Source: Bryopsis sp. KO-2023 (Eukaryota; Chlorophyta; Ulvophyceae; Bryopsidales; Bryopsidaceae). Taken from it: a DNA stretch of 64,000 bases. Below the pieces are notes generated by a model. It made no database searches. It worked only from the letters and a program-made list of their open reading frames with translations, and was not told where the DNA came from. Location of the stretch: assembly GCA_030272585.1 (NCBI GenBank), contig BSYQ01000009.1, positions 992,001 through 1,056,000 of the forward strand, in the 5' to 3' direction. This document shows positions 1-12,380 of the stretch, piece by piece; the stretch's first letter is position 1, and each line of letters starts with the position of its first letter. Made by a program: the position numbers and the translations under genes.

Positions 1-614
1 GGTTCCAACACGGGTATCAGCAATCCCAGCATCACAGCGGCCAAAGGCGTGTATTCGTGCAACAGCTGCATGCTGCCCGCTTGGAGCTCCTTTTGAGACG
101 TCCCCGCGAAAATCTGATACATCGATGTCGATATAACAGCCCCGAGACCGATGAGTAAGCCCATGGCGCTCGCCCCGACTTGCGTATCGGTGACCGTCGC
201 AAGGCCGACCCCCAAGCAAACCACAACGACGGAAAGAGTAACTCGCCTGGATGCACGTTTGCCGAAGAAACTGGCCTCGATGCCCAGAACCGCGGGGGCA
301 ACCGCGATTTTCGAAACTTGGTAGAAGCCCACGGTGTTGATGTTCAAATTCAGGTTGCATAGGACGATATAGCCCACGTACGCCGCTGCCAAGGGCACCA
401 GCTTGAGCTTGGGAATCTCCTTGTGCTCGAACATCCCCATCTTGCAGAAGAGTCGCATCCCGACGAGCGTGAAGATTGTGTGTATCCACGTCAAAGCCGA
501 AGTGAAACGAAAGCCGAAAACTTGAAACACAGCTTTGTTCGCGAAGACAATTCCCGAGGCCGTGGCGATATTCATGACTCCGTAGAGCAGCGCCTTGAGT
601 TCGTGGGACCGCAT
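1..614 (-). CDS. Nucleotide-sugar transporter, NST/TPT (SLC35E3/UXT/URGT-like), 5' part
   Basis: Partial gene running off the left edge, with 204 codons readable from ATG at 614-612 and no intron. The protein starts MRSHELKALLYGVMN and is a chain of hydrophobic segments (roughly residues 8-28, 38-56, 70-92, 98-118, 122-142 and 148-168). These are separated by short basic loops, as in drug/metabolite-superfamily transporters with ten membrane spans. The block NTVGFYQVSKIAVAP aligns with the GFYQMTKLAIIP signature of plant UDP-xylose and UDP-rhamnose/galactose transporters, and the later GVGLATVTD matches their GVGIASITD. From the family, it would move a nucleotide sugar into the Golgi or ER lumen for wall glycan synthesis; the substrate cannot be read from sequence. 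It is divergent from the methyltransferase gene starting at 1031. The C-terminal third lies outside the window. Confidence 0.85.
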   Translation of the reverse strand, partial: MRSHELKALLYGVMNIATASGIVFANKAVFQVFGFRFTSALTWIHTIFTLVGMRLFCKMGMFEHKEIPKLKLVPLAAAYVGYIVLCNLNLNINTVGFYQVSKIAVAPAVLGIEASFFGKRASRRVTLSVVVVCLGVGLATVTDTQVGASAMGLLIGLGAVISTSMYQIFAGTSQKELQAGSMQLLHEYTPLAAVMLGLLIPVLE

Positions 615-1030
615 CTTTCCGTTCTTTCCCTTCGATTCCCTTCAGACAGCCTTCAAGCGAATATTCGACGAGACGCCCGGGCGCGAATCGGCGCACACTG
701 CTGCGTAATCTCGTTGGGCCGTACTTGCGCGTTGAACGCTACCTCCTGCAGAAGGCTTTGCCGCAAACTCGACAGCAGTTGACAGTAGAAAGGGCGCTCT
801 TGGCTCCCCTGGGCGAAGAAGAAAGAATCCGATAAGCAGGGTGTGTTCCAGCGACGCGCCCTGTTCTTTTGGTTTTTAGATTCGGAATCCAAAAGACGGA
901 CTATTTGGTGACGACTTCTTTCGGACGCTGAAAAGGCGGTTTGGCGGAATACCGCCAAAATGTGTGATTCCTCGAACGGGCACAAAATCATACAGCAACG
1001 ACAATTTCAGTAAAACTGAATGTGTTGAGA
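615..1030. promoter_or_regulatory. Bidirectional intergenic region between two divergent genes
   Basis: 416 bp separate the start codons of the minus-strand transporter (614) and the plus-strand methyltransferase (1031). Both promoters must lie here or in the 5' UTRs. I see no clear TATA box or other named element. A shared promoter is inferred from geometry only. Confidence 0.4.
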
Positions 1031-3114
1031 ATGTTCGGCTTTCAAGGAATATCGTTGGGCGGTCGCGGTCGTTTTTCTGGGCGCTGGGGAATTCCGTGCG
1101 CCCCACAGCCGCCAGACGTCGGTCGCTTAACTAGTGTGAACAACCGCTACGTGAAGCATTGCGTGAAGCTTAGGACGAGTCAGCAATATCGACGTAAAAC
1201 CGGTCGAGTGCTGTTGATTGGGCCGACAATGTTCGAAGAGGTGAAGGGTGGGTGCGCCTTCAGTGTGGCCCATTTTCCAGTAGAATCGTTGAATCCCGAA
1301 GCATCCCAGTGGAACCTTTCAATCAAATTCTTTTCCTTGCCAGACAGAACTTCCCTCCTGTCTTGAGATAAGGTTTGGTAAAAATGACGTCTCAGGTTTT
1401 GTATAGTTCGGCATAATTTTGCCTGAATAAACCGACAGAATCAATATCCTTGCAGGTGTTTTGGCCTCCATTGGTTCGACCATTCATCTTGCTTTCGTAT
1501 TGCCTGGGATTTCCGATGATCGTTTCAATGATCTGGAAGATCTCCAAAGGATCGAGGTGGACCAACACGTGATGAAGAAAATATCAGGGGTGGAATCGGT
1601 GGACAATCTATCGATTGTTGCGGAGATCGACCTTCCGTGGAAAGATGCATCCCTCGAACATCGAAAAATAAAGAGGTTATTGGGCCTCGAGGGCATCCAG
1701 GTAATTCCACATCCTGTCGAGTTGGTTTTTGGAGCACTTTCCTTGACGAAGGCCATAAAACCTATCGAATGCATGAAGGATATAATGAGCCGTTGATTTA
1801 TCCAAACAAGCACAAGCTTATCGTGAAATGTCTCTGTTACTACGTCAACCTTCGGGTCGTCCCTGAGGTAGATACATTATTCATAGATTGCGTATCTGCA
1901 TAAATCAACAAGGATGGTTACGAGGGTAAAATTCGTTGGGAATTGATCGACCTATTCATTTCTTTCATTTTCGCTCGCCTGTCTGTGAATCCAATTGGTT
2001 TTGTTGCTCAGGATCCAGGAAACCTCGGGACGCTCATAAGGACGGCTGTTGCTTTCGGATGGGATGGTGTTTTTTTGCTGCCTGGATGTTGTGACCCCTT
2101 CAATGATAAAGCTTTGCGAGCTTCCAGGGGGGGCGTCTTTAAAATTCCTCTGATCTCGGGGTCCTGGACTGAATTTCGTGAGCTCGTTGATGTCAATAAG
2201 TTGGAATGCTTTGCGGGCCAACCTAAAATTGAAGGTAAAATCGACGGATCATGACCAAATTATTTTTGATAATACACTTTGAAGATGAAAATCAATAACT
2301 TTTTCCTTCGATGTCTGATGTTTTGGTGAAAAATTTTCATTTTTTTTCATTTGATACCTGGAAGATGTCTATGATTTATGCGAATTAAATTAGTTCAAAG
2401 CATGCGACTCAGTTGTCTCACTTTTGCTTGTAGGCTTTTAGTTTTTTTACGCAAATAGTCCTTGTTGGTTTTCAATTACATTACCTTGCTTATTTTTTCC
2501 CTTTCCCATCATTACATCTATACTACACTAGGCCTTGAAAAAGATTGAAGATATAATAGTCGATAGAGTCCCACTTTGGCACATTGAAACTATATCACCC
2601 CATAATTCTTCTTAAATTCTTGTTAGACTAGTTATGGTATTTGCTTGTTTTTTCCTGTTTTTCTTCTGAGTATTTTTGGTCACAATATTCTTGCATCTGT
2701 CGCTGTACTTTTGAATTTTTTCTTCTGTGAATTTTTCTTGCTGATTCTGTCTTTTCAGAGACATATGACATAATATTTAAGAAAGTGAATATATATATAT
2801 ATTTTGATTGAAGTGGTGTTGTTAAACTTTTCGTTTTGCCTGTGTTCTTTTATGTGTATTTATTAACTTCAATAATAATAAAAAGCTGATTTTTAATTTT
2901 TATTTTTTTCGTGATTGTGCCAGGGCAAGAGATGATAAAACCCAATTCAGAGAAGCCCTTATGCTTAATTCTTGGAAGTGAAGGTCCAGGGTTGTCAAGC
3001 GCATCCTTGCAAATCGCTAAACCCATCACCATACCAATGGTCGGAGAAATGGAATCCCTCAATGTTGCTGTAGCTGGAGGTGTGTTGATGTTTCTGATGC
3101 GATCTTCCGCATGA
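1031..3114 (+). CDS. SpoU/TrmH-family tRNA/rRNA 2'-O-methyltransferase
   Basis: Modelled as join(1031..1247,1456..1700,2012..2234,2924..3114), 291 aa, with all junctions GT-AG and phases consistent. Residues about 25-55 (VNNRYVKHCVKLRTSQQYRR) form the substrate-binding N-terminus seen in plant SpoU proteins. Exon 3 opens with motif 1 (DPGNLGTLIRTAVAFGWDGV) and LLPGCCDPFNDKALRASRGG. Exon 4 carries motif 2 (LILGSEGPGLS) and motif 3 (IPMVGEMESLNVAVAGGVL), which form the SAM-binding trefoil knot. The family transfers methyl from SAM to ribose 2'-OH of tRNA or rRNA; plant members of this subtype are thought to act in organelles. No transit peptide is obvious in the short Gly/Arg-rich start. A GTG at 1022 is in frame upstream, but ATG 1031 is the first ATG. 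The exon 1 donor was chosen at 1248 rather than 1241 to keep the frame. Confidence 0.87.
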
Positions 3115-5379
3115 CTGACATATGCGGCTTGTAAGAATTGAATGTAATTCTCACAGCTGGGAGAAATCTAATAGGTAAGGATCTAGCAAGGTTGAACATG
3201 CAGCGAGTTGGAAGATTATTATACATTTTGTGTATAAATAGCTCTCTAAGGAGAGGAGGTTCTCACTAAAAAAGAATATGATGTACTGAAAGTGCAACAT
3301 GCAAAGCCGGATTATGACACGATAATCTAAATAATTAATTAATAATTATAATGTCTTATAATAATACTTCTCCACTTTCATGAAAAAATATAGTAGGAAG
3401 TTCTCATCATCCACAGAGTCCAGATAGTCTCCCTGGAGAACCACTAAGAGCAGAGATGAGCCAGCGGGCCCAAGACCGGAAGGACATGTCAGACTGGACA
3501 AACTAGCCAGATTTGGCCCAGTCAGCAACCTGTCTTGACCGGTTGACAAGTCAGAGTCTGACCGGTCTTGACAGGTTGTTGGCCGGTGAGACAGGACCGA
3601 CCCAAGCTGTCCTAGCCTGTCCGGTCGAACTTGTCTACAACCCATCTCTGCTCGCACAACTTCTCAGAGCCACTCAGTCACTGGTGAAACTACTGCATCC
3701 ATTTGGTATAATGATGCTCACCAGATGGAGGGCCTCTGGATGCTACTCTAGTACCTATTTGTAGGAGTAGCATTGTTCAAGCTCTGGAAACCCAGGAGGA
3801 TGACGTGTCGCCTGTAACAAGCGCACTTTCTGCTGTAACAACAGTGGTTCTTTCCTCCAGACCCTGGTTAAACCAAAGGGCATGACCAGCGGTTAGTGCA
3901 TCTGAAACGAACAGGGAGCCAAACAGAGTGTGGGTATGAGGTGCAAGGGGGCTTGCGACTGGTGGAAGAGTTGGTTGTGGGTGGAATGGTGTCCAATCAG
4001 GTGCTTCAGAGTCGGACTAGTGTCCAACGTTTTCCCAGCATCTTGATATCTCGAGGAATAGTTACTGTACTCAGTGGAAGTCTTAATGGTCAGGACTAAT
4101 ATCTCACATGTTCAAATTTCTTCTCACAATCAGTGTTGAAGAGCTGGGGTGAGGGGAAAAGCGACACAGCTGGGATTCAGGTGGTATCCACTGCAGTTTA
4201 TGGGTTTCTCCTTAGGGTTGATATTTTTGTGTAAAATCAAATTTTCAACTTTGAGTTTGGTTCCTGCCAATGATTAAGTGACAACTGTTTGGGGCTTTCT
4301 TTTTTTCTGTCTGCAAAGCTTTGTGGATTTTAAACTCATCGAACTTTTGCTTACAGCAAAGCTTTATTCTTTTTGCCACACACACATCTGTCAAAAACAT
4401 GATCCAAAAAAAAGGAGCCAATGAACGCTTTCATTTTCTGTTAAAATCACTGCAAAAGAACAAACCTACTCTGTGAATCCAAGCCCCGACAACCAAAACG
4501 TGCAAAAAATAAAAAAAAAGTCTTTTCCTCTTTTCTCTGCTGATCCTATGCCTGTAATTCTATTCACAACCTTTTTATATCCCTAGCTCCACTCCTACAA
4601 AACATTTACTCTAATTGTTTGGTGATTTTTTTTTGCATGGACTCTAAGAACAACAAAAGAAAAAGAAAGAAAGAAAAAAGACACACAAGATTTTGAACCC
4701 TTTAATTTTTTTTTTTCTCTCCGTTTTCGCTTTTTCTCAATTTTCGTTTTCAGTCTTCCAAATTTTTTTCCTTCGCACGCACACACATGGTTCTTCAATT
4801 TTCCAAAGCCCACAGAAAAAAAAAAAACACAAAAAAAAGGGAAAAAAAAAACCAAACAAAACCAAGCTCAAAATTCAACTTTCTATCCTCTCTTGAATTT
4901 CTGAAAAGTAGAGGCAGTACCTGTTCCATCCTTTTTTTTCTTTTTTCTTTCTTTTTGTGTTCTTTTTCCCTTCGAAACTGGTTACATCCTTGCGTCAAGA
5001 GAAAATATATCAACTCCACCCAAACAAATTAAAACGCGCCCCCATACTAAAGGTCTTTTGGAAATAAAGGTAGTATCTACAAAAAGAAAAGGATACCCTG
5101 ATTTGGATTTGTCAGGAAAGCGAATCTGCCTGCAGACACACAAACATTAAAAAAAAGTCAAAAAAAGGGAAACACAAAAACACAAAAAGAAAGCAGAGGG
5201 GAAAAAAAAAAACCTCCTTCAAAATTTTCAACTGGACTTGATTCTCATTCCTTACAGTTTTAAACCAAAACGTCAACTAGACATTTTAAAATTGGTTTAT
5301 GAAAAACACCAACCAAAGAAGAAAAACAGCTGTAGACGCCCTCCCCCCCCCCAAAAAAAAAAATAATAATAATAAACTC
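3115..5379. other. Convergent intergenic region, no gene seen
   Basis: Lies between the 3' ends of the methyltransferase (+) and Nup98 (-). It is AT-rich, with many A and T runs towards 4500-5380 and a C10 run at 5343-5352 just beyond the Nup98 stop. An inverted repeat sits at 3525-3579. Short open frames here have no recognisable motif and I do not call any. Confidence 0.6.
3525..3579. repeat. Imperfect inverted repeat (19-nt arms, 17-nt spacer)
   Basis: Left arm gcaacctgtcttgaccggt (3525-3543) is the reverse complement of accggtcttgacaggttgt (3561-3579) except for a few positions. Copies of gaccggt and gacaggt recur over about 3480-3620, so the arms are part of a small GACCGGT-rich patch. 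This could be the remnant of a small mobile element or a local duplication; no target-site duplication was identified. Confidence 0.55.
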
Positions 5380-8300
5380 TCATTGTTTTACCTTGAAACG
5401 CCAAACACCTTCTTCGTAACTGACGAATTGTAAGCCCTCAGCTTTGCAGTATCTCATCAGATGGTTTCTCATTTTCTTAACCGCAGCTTCATCTTTCAAA
5501 GGTTTCTTTTCTTTGTCCTGCAAGTGAGGGGGAAAAAAAAATACAAAAACTATTTTTCACTCTATTTAAATATCTCATGGCACCACCCAACTTCTTTTAG
5601 AATGCAGAAAGTCATTGTTTTTTGCAACAAAGAGATGGGCAAGCGAACTCCAAGTTTGAAAAAAGGCTTCGTTTTTGCAAGGTTTCGTTTTGTTTTCGTT
5701 TTTTTTTTACCATCAAATACATCGCCTCCACTGTGACTTCGCCGGCTCCATTCAGAGGATTTGGTTTATCATCACCAATGCCGAACGTAACCCCACCTGT
5801 TTCAAAAAAAACATTACTTACAATAATAGGCACACCAACGATAGACAACTCCATCGTGCTACTTCCTCATAGAAATACCATTCACTAAAGCAGGGCTCCC
5901 CCCCCCCTCCTCCCACTTTGTCATATAGCCCCGGCTGTTTTTTTTTCATTTTTTTTCATTTGTTTTCATTTATTTTTATTTTATTTTATTTCAGATCCTG
6001 CTGTTCTTTTTTCAATTTATATTTTCCCGAGGCCTCACCTTTTTTGAAGGACACACACTTGCATATGTCGACCCCTTCCAAATTAATGGGCACATCGTAT
6101 CTGATTTTTCCATAGCCTTTCCTCCCGATCACCAAGCCATGAACTTCTTTCAGCGCATTTGGATCCCCTCTCAGCATGTTTCTTAGACCTTGGATGTTTG
6201 GTTTTATGAAGAAATCCTCCTCCGTAATTTTAGGCAGCCGTTCCTCGATTTCTTTCTGTGTCAGCATTCTTTCACCCCCTTCGCTCACCGGTCTGGCTCC
6301 ATCCTCTGGTTGACTGCAGAAAAAAGTAAAAAAAAAAACATCAAAAAAAGTAATTCTCCACTCGTTTCTTTTTCTCAATGAAATCCATCAACTGATTTAA
6401 ACAAAAAAAACAGTTTTCACATAGGACTTTATTACAGCAGGAGGAGGCACAGCACCAAGCTGAGCAACTCACTCGATTTTATCGTCCTGCAAGGTCAGCA
6501 ATCGATCGACTGCTTTGGGGATTAAGTTGCTCTCCTTGGGTTTGACGTAACTCCACACCACTCCGTCGCTGGTGTTCCCTTCTTGATTCTCGTCCTCCCC
6601 AGAGCTTGGCCGGGCTCCGAAAACATCCACCGAAGTGCCCTCTCGACTTCGACCCCACCATGAAATTTCAGCTTGGTTTGGGACTGCCTTGAAAGCCTGT
6701 CAACCAAGGTACAAAGAGGGAACAGAGGGGGGGGGGGGGAAAGTCAATTTCAATTCACTGGTATAAATCATTGTTGTCCTCAGAAGGATGATTTGTTTGA
6801 GAGTCGAGGTTGCATCTCGAAAGTGAAAAACAAAAAACAAAAAGAAACATTCGCTCAGCGTGGAAAAAAAATCTGTTTTGGATAAACCCACTTGTTTTCT
6901 CCTTTCTGCTTGCCACTCTCTGCTCCATGTCGCCAGCATGAGTCGTCGATTGAATTTCTTCCTGGGCGTCCTAGGCACCATGGCCTTCAACCCCACCTTC
7001 ACTTGAGAGCCATCGGCTCCATTTTGAGGCAATTCGGGTGCGATTCGACCATACAGGTCAGAAAAGTTTTGAGGATTTTGTGCCATCCCTGTAACCAGTG
7101 CGTTTTGCCCTCCCCAGTTCATCTGAGGCTGAGCTGGAGCAGCACCAAACCCTTGGGCTGGCTGACTTGCTCCGCCAAACAGACTGGTGGTCTGACCCAT
7201 CCCAGAATTCGCACCCATCAATCCCCCCCCACTGCTGGCGCCAAACAAATTAGTGGATGTACTGGCAGTTCCGAACAGAGAGGGGGTGGTGGCTCCACCA
7301 AACAAGCTTCCTGATGATGCCCCAGCCCCCCCAAAAGCATTTGTTGTTCCTGTGCCGAACATGCTACCAGTTGAAGCCCCGAAAAGAGAAGGTCCGCTGC
7401 TCTGTCCAATACCGAATCCTCCAGACGAAGCAGCCCCAAACGTCGAGCCGAATGTGGACCTCCCGAAAGCACCACCAGAGCTTTGCACTCCGAAACCAGT
7501 CCCACTGTTGAAAACATTCGAGGTTTGACCTGGGGGTGCTCCACCGAACAGAGATGGAGAGGAAGAAGCTGCTCCGAAACCGCCTGTGGTTGCGCCACCG
7601 AACAAACCCGTCCCAGCAGGTGCAGAGCTGGCTGCTCCGAAACCACCGAAGCCAGATGATGCTCCGAACCCACTCGTATTCCCTCCACTGAACAATCCTC
7701 CAGTTCCTCCAGTCGCCCCGAATGCTGGGGAGCTTGCTCCGAAAGTAGATGTACTGCTCTGCCCAAACGGGCCACCAGCCGTCGCTCCAAATCCACCACC
7801 CCCACCAAACAAAGAGGTTTGACTCGTAGACTGGCCAAAAGTACTCGTTCCACCCATTCCCCCACCAAACGCACCCGAACTAGCCCCGAAATTGACACCC
7901 CCAATTCCACTGGATGCCCCAAAGACCGAGGTGTTCCCCATGTTGCCGCCAAAAGCACCTCCTGCCCCTCCGCCAGGGCCCCCCTTGTTTCCAGCCTTGT
8001 AATCTTGCTCTCGAAGCTCCTCCACACTGAAATTCTGATATTGCTTCATCGTTGAAATGTTCTGATACGAAACGAGGGCATTTCGTCCATGGGCACCCGA
8101 TTCACTCTCTTGTGGAGCTGAGAAAGGGACTTGGGTTGTTCCATTGATCGTCGACTGCCCGAATCCCCCCCCACCGAAAGTCGACCCTCCAAAAGGGGCG
8201 GAGGATGGGTTTCCGAAAGACGAATTACCTCCGAAGGGAGAAGATGAGCCGAAAACCCCCGTGGAGCTGGCCCCGCCAAACATACTGGTTGAATTTGTTG

Positions 8301-9301
8301 TGTTTCCAAATGGGGAAGAAGAACCACTGCCGAAAACTCCTCCACCGCCACCACCCTGCATTTAAAATCAATAAATTTAAGAAAACGAACAATAATCATT
8401 GCTTTGGCCGAACGGGGTTCACATTGATGGAGCGAATGCTGCCTATGGCACACCCGTCCAGTAGAGAATAGCAGAATGGCAATCAGAAAAGACAAAAAAA
8501 CACTAGTCATCTTCTTCCATTAAAAACAATACATATACGCCGTGTCATTAGGTTTCATCACTCTCCTTATTGGGCGTTAAACAAGCTGCTTACCCCAAAA
8601 CCGCTTCCACCACCAAATAAGGACGTCCCAGAAGATGCTGCCCCAAACCCGCTTGGCTAAAAGAAAAAAAAAACGAGAAGGAAGATTAGCACATGGAAAC
8701 AAATATTCCAACCACATTTATTGATGATTTTGTCTTTTTCAGTGTTCCTCCACCAGCATTATCTCAGCTTCTTTTATTTTTAACTAAGGTGTCCAAGGTG
8801 AAAATCAACAGAACAAGAGGAAGGGAAGGGGGAGGGAAGAAGGGGCAAGGAAGCTGCCGGATGTCTTTTTCGGTTGGTTACGATGTGTGAGCTCCAGTAA
8901 CCGACCTGCGAGCTGCCGAACAAACCACCACCGAATCCAGGAGAAGAGCTCTGTTCGGGCAAAAAGAGGGGAACAAAACACAGGCTTGAGACTCAACGAA
9001 GCACTCCCCATCCCGGGCAAAAGAAAAGAAGAACACGAGGAAAAAACCCTGACTTCGCAAAATGATGAACGAATCAAAGAACTCACCGCACCACCGAAAC
9101 CTGGAGAGAGGCTTCCCCCACCGAACCCGAAAGAAGGAGCACTCGAACCAAAGCCTGAGCATGTTCACCGCACGCAACAGAACCTCCGATCAGCTTTTTC
9201 GATCGTCCGATTTTTGCTCAAAGAGAAAACAAAACACGAAAGCGTGCGACGACACGGATTGCAAACGCACCCGAGTTGGAGTTGAAGCCCCCAAAACTCA
9301 T
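5380..9301 (-). CDS. NUP98: Nucleoporin Nup98 (GLFG repeats, GLEBS motif, autopeptidase-type domain)
   Basis: Modelled as complement(join(5380..5517,5711..5796,6039..6313,6473..6696,6892..8355,8594..8656,8906..8950,9087..9154,9271..9301)), 797 aa, all phases closing. Residues 1 to about 530 are FG, GLFG and SLFGG repeats rich in Gly, Ser and Ala, the phase-separating part of the pore barrier. Residues about 166-196 hold the GLEBS motif (ISTMKQYQNFSVEELREQDY), the Rae1/Gle2 docking site. From about residue 645 comes the C-terminal domain (LTQKEIEERLPKITEEDFF, then VIGRKGYGKIRY), which anchors Nup98 at the pore. The protein ends VWRFKVKQ-stop, where the family has FKVKHF followed by Ser/Thr, so the self-cleavage site is absent. 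That fits a stand-alone Nup98 not fused to Nup96, as in plants. A donor-like GTAAAA overlaps the last codons, but no downstream exon was found. Confidence 0.92.
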
Positions 9302-10496
9302 CCGAGCGCTTTTTTGCCACGAATTAAACAAGCTTCTGTGGAGTGGCCAGCGCGTATTCCCTGCCGACGAATGCTCGTCCTAAAAAGCGTCAGGTGTTGG
9401 GAAAAAAACACTGAAATAAATCATTCGCCTTCTGAGCACCTCCAACACACTTATTCATCAGTCTGACGTGGACTGCCCACGTGATCAATCCAACCCAAAC
9501 TTCCACAGCCTGAAAGGAAGTTCTGTCCCCCACTGTTGGGCTGGTGTTTAAAAAAAAAAAGCTTTTCCGTGGGTGGATTCAGTTGGGTCGGCGGGGTTCT
9601 AAGTCTTTTTTGAAAAAAATTCCCCACGGAAGATGCACAGAAGAAGGAAATTGGAGCAGCACTGGAAGGGGGTCCGCCGATGAGTCCAGCGTTGGTGAAT
9701 TTGCGCTGCAGGATCGTCGATCGCGCTTCCAGGAGCGAGGTCCAGTGTGGGAAAAGAGTTGCTGGCCAGCGCCCTGTCTCATGGAAACACTGGGGGCGAG
9801 CATCCGAAAATGAGGCCGCCAATTCGATTCACATCAAAAGGTCGACGTACGAGCGGTGCCCGCCAAAGCAGAGTCACTTGCCCCTTTTTGGCTGACGGAG
9901 AGTGGGGAGGAAAGGAAGCACAAAAATTATTCCGGTCCCCATCACGACAGGGTTTTCCTCTGAGACAGCAGTGCACATTCGGTCGCTCCCCGATTCGAGA
10001 GGCAGCACCTTTCCCCCTTCACAAACCCAAGTGCAATTCCTCATTTTTTGCGGGATGTCCAGAACGTGTGGAGTATGCACCACAGGAGTAGCTGGCAACC
10101 ACGTTATACCGTTTAAAGTGTGTCGAGCCCACGTTTCGCGCTGTGCAGTATTACGACCGAGAGTCGGTTCGAACGTCTTCCGTTTCACACACGCCGTTGG
10201 TAAAAACAAACCCGCAGTGGTTCGATCTGTCGCCGAGGCCGAAGAAAACTTGTCCACGGACGTAACCAGGTTCGTGAAGCTGTGTGCATCATCTGTTTTT
10301 TCGCTTTCTTGTTGTCGAGCGGCCCCAAATTTCGAGAGGCGCGTTTTTGGAGTTTTCTCCTGAACGGGCGCTCGATCGTATCAGTCCCCGCGCGCCAACG
10401 TTCTGCCTTTTCGTCGTTTCGTTCTGTTGGGAGCAAGGAAAGGGATTCTGGACGGAGCGGATCTTGACCGACTCTGTTGATTTCTTTGACAGTGAG
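9302..10496. promoter_or_regulatory. Divergent intergenic region, Nup98 / 6PGDH
   Basis: About 1.2 kb between two divergent start codons, with fewer homopolymers than the 3' flanks. An in-frame open stretch without any ATG runs from 10284 into the 6PGDH start and is most simply 5' UTR. No other gene was identified. Confidence 0.45.
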
Positions 10497-12380
10497 ATGT
10501 CGTTGTCCAAAATGGGATTGATCGGTCTGGCGGTGATGGGCCAGAACCTGGCCCTTAACGTCGCCGAGAAGGGCTTCCCCATCTCAGTCTTCAATCGCTC
10601 TTACGAAAAAACCGAGGCTGCTGTCGGTCGAGCGAAAAAAGAGGGATTGGGCGAGAACCTGGTGGGCTTCGAGTCCTTGGCGGAATTCGTCGCGTCGCTC
10701 GAGAGACCTCGGCGGATCGTGATTCTCGTCAAGGCGGGGGCCCCCGTGGATGCGACCATCGACGCGCTGCTCGAGCACGTCGAACCTGGTGACATTATTA
10801 TCGATGGTGGCAACGAGTGGTACGAAAACACGGAGCGACGCGCGAAGAAGGTCCAGGAGAAGGGCGTGTTGTACATGGGGATGGGTGTTTCTGGCGGTGA
10901 AGAGGGCGCCAGGAACGGTCCCTCCATGATGCCGGGAGGCAGCAAAGAGGCTTACCAGCACCTCGAACCCATCGTTCAAAAAGTCGCCGCTCAAGTGGAT
11001 GACGGCCCGTGCGTTATGTATATCGGCGAAGGCGGGTCCGGAAACTTCGTCAAGATGGTGCACAATGGCATCGAGTATGGGGACATGCAACTCATTTCCG
11101 AAGCTTACGATGTGCTGAAAACCTTGGGGGGTTTGACCAACCCCGAGCTGGCAGAGGTGTTTGCTGAGTGGAATGCCACCGATTTGAAAAGCTTCCTGGT
11201 GGAGATCTCTGCCATCATTTTGGCCAAGGCAGATGATAAAGGAGAAGGATTCTTGCTGGATAAAATCATGGATAAAACAGGGAGCAAGGGAACTGGAAAG
11301 TGGACGGTTCAGCAGGCCGCTGATCTGTCGGTGGCAGCCCCCACCATCACCGCTTCCCTTGATGGCAGGTGAGCTTTCCTTAAAATAGTGAATGAATCCC
11401 TCGAGGTCAATCGATCGCTTGACTTGCCCAACCTCATGAAATCCAGAAGAGACAAATGTATACTCTTCCAGTTATTTACATCCTGACCTGAGCAGATTGA
11501 TTGGACCTCATTCAATGAGCATCCTGCAGGGATTTGATCGAGATGTTTTGAACTCACTCTCAGGTACATGAGCGCCTTGAAGGATGAGCGTGTTGCAGCT
11601 TCCGAGTTTTTCGAACCATTGGGATTGAAGGCGCCCACTGCGATTCCTGGGGTGGACAAGGCCACGCTCATTGCTGACGTGAAGAGCGCTTTGTATGCCT
11701 CCAAGGTCGTGAGTTACGCTCAAGGAATGAACATCATCAAAGCCAAGAGCGCTGAGCAAGAATGGGGAGTCGATTTGGGAGGCCTGGCTAGGTAAGTTGC
11801 TCGATTTTTGCTTGTCCTCCTTTCTCTGAATGTTGGATATGTTGAGCCCATGCGAAACACCACCAAGTCGGGAAGCAAAACTTGATTTTCAGCAAGGAAA
11901 TGGCCTGTGTGGTCCGTTCGTGAATGCTTGGTGAAATCTTCTGTTTTCAAAATTGGGTGAATGCCTGAATGGGTAAGCTGAGCTGAGTTTTCTGTCGATA
12001 GGATCTGGAAGGGTGGCTGCATCATTCGAGCCCAGTTCCTGGACAGAATCAAGCAAGCCTACGACAGAAATGCCGAGCTCGCTAATTTACTGGTGGACCC
12101 AGACTTTGCCAAGGAAATCGCCGAGAGGGAATCGTCTTGGCGACGCGTGATCCAAATGGCGGTCGCTAATGGAGTGGCGGTCCCCGGAATGACTGCCAGT
12201 TTGGGTTATTTCGATACCTACAGGCGAGCCAGACTTCCTGCAAACTTGGTTCAAGCTCAGCGTGATTTCTTCGGCTCGCACACTTACCAGAGGACCGACG
12301 GCGATGGATGGTTCCACACTGTTTGGGATGAATCTTTTGGAAGTGCCGACTCAATCACGACGACTGGGTACAATCAGTGA
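10497..12380 (+). CDS. PGD: 6-phosphogluconate dehydrogenase, decarboxylating
   Basis: Modelled as join(10497..11368,11564..11791,12002..12380), 492 aa, close to the usual 480-490. It oxidises 6-phosphogluconate to ribulose 5-phosphate and CO2 with NADP+, the third step of the oxidative pentose phosphate pathway. The N-terminal Rossmann motif is GLIGLAVMGQNLALN. The signature IIDGGNEWYENTERR and the catalytic segment with Lys (GGSGNFVKMVHNGIEYGDMQ) follow, then the all-helical domain (KGTGKWTVQQAADLSVAAPT). The C-terminal tail has FFGSHTYQRTD, which reaches into the partner subunit of the dimer. ATG 10497 is the first in-frame ATG and gives an N-terminus starting directly at the cofactor fold, so a cytosolic or peroxisomal form is likelier than a plastid precursor. 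Both introns interrupt Arg codons (AG|G). Confidence 0.96.

Noticed and set aside
7218-8027. 269-codon open frame on the minus strand inside Nup98
   Set aside because: Alternative-frame reading of the FG-repeat exon; simple repeats keep several frames open.
10284-10496. In-frame upstream extension of 6PGDH that might be a plastid transit peptide
   Set aside because: The open stretch has no ATG before 10497; without an upstream spliced start it cannot be translated as an extension.
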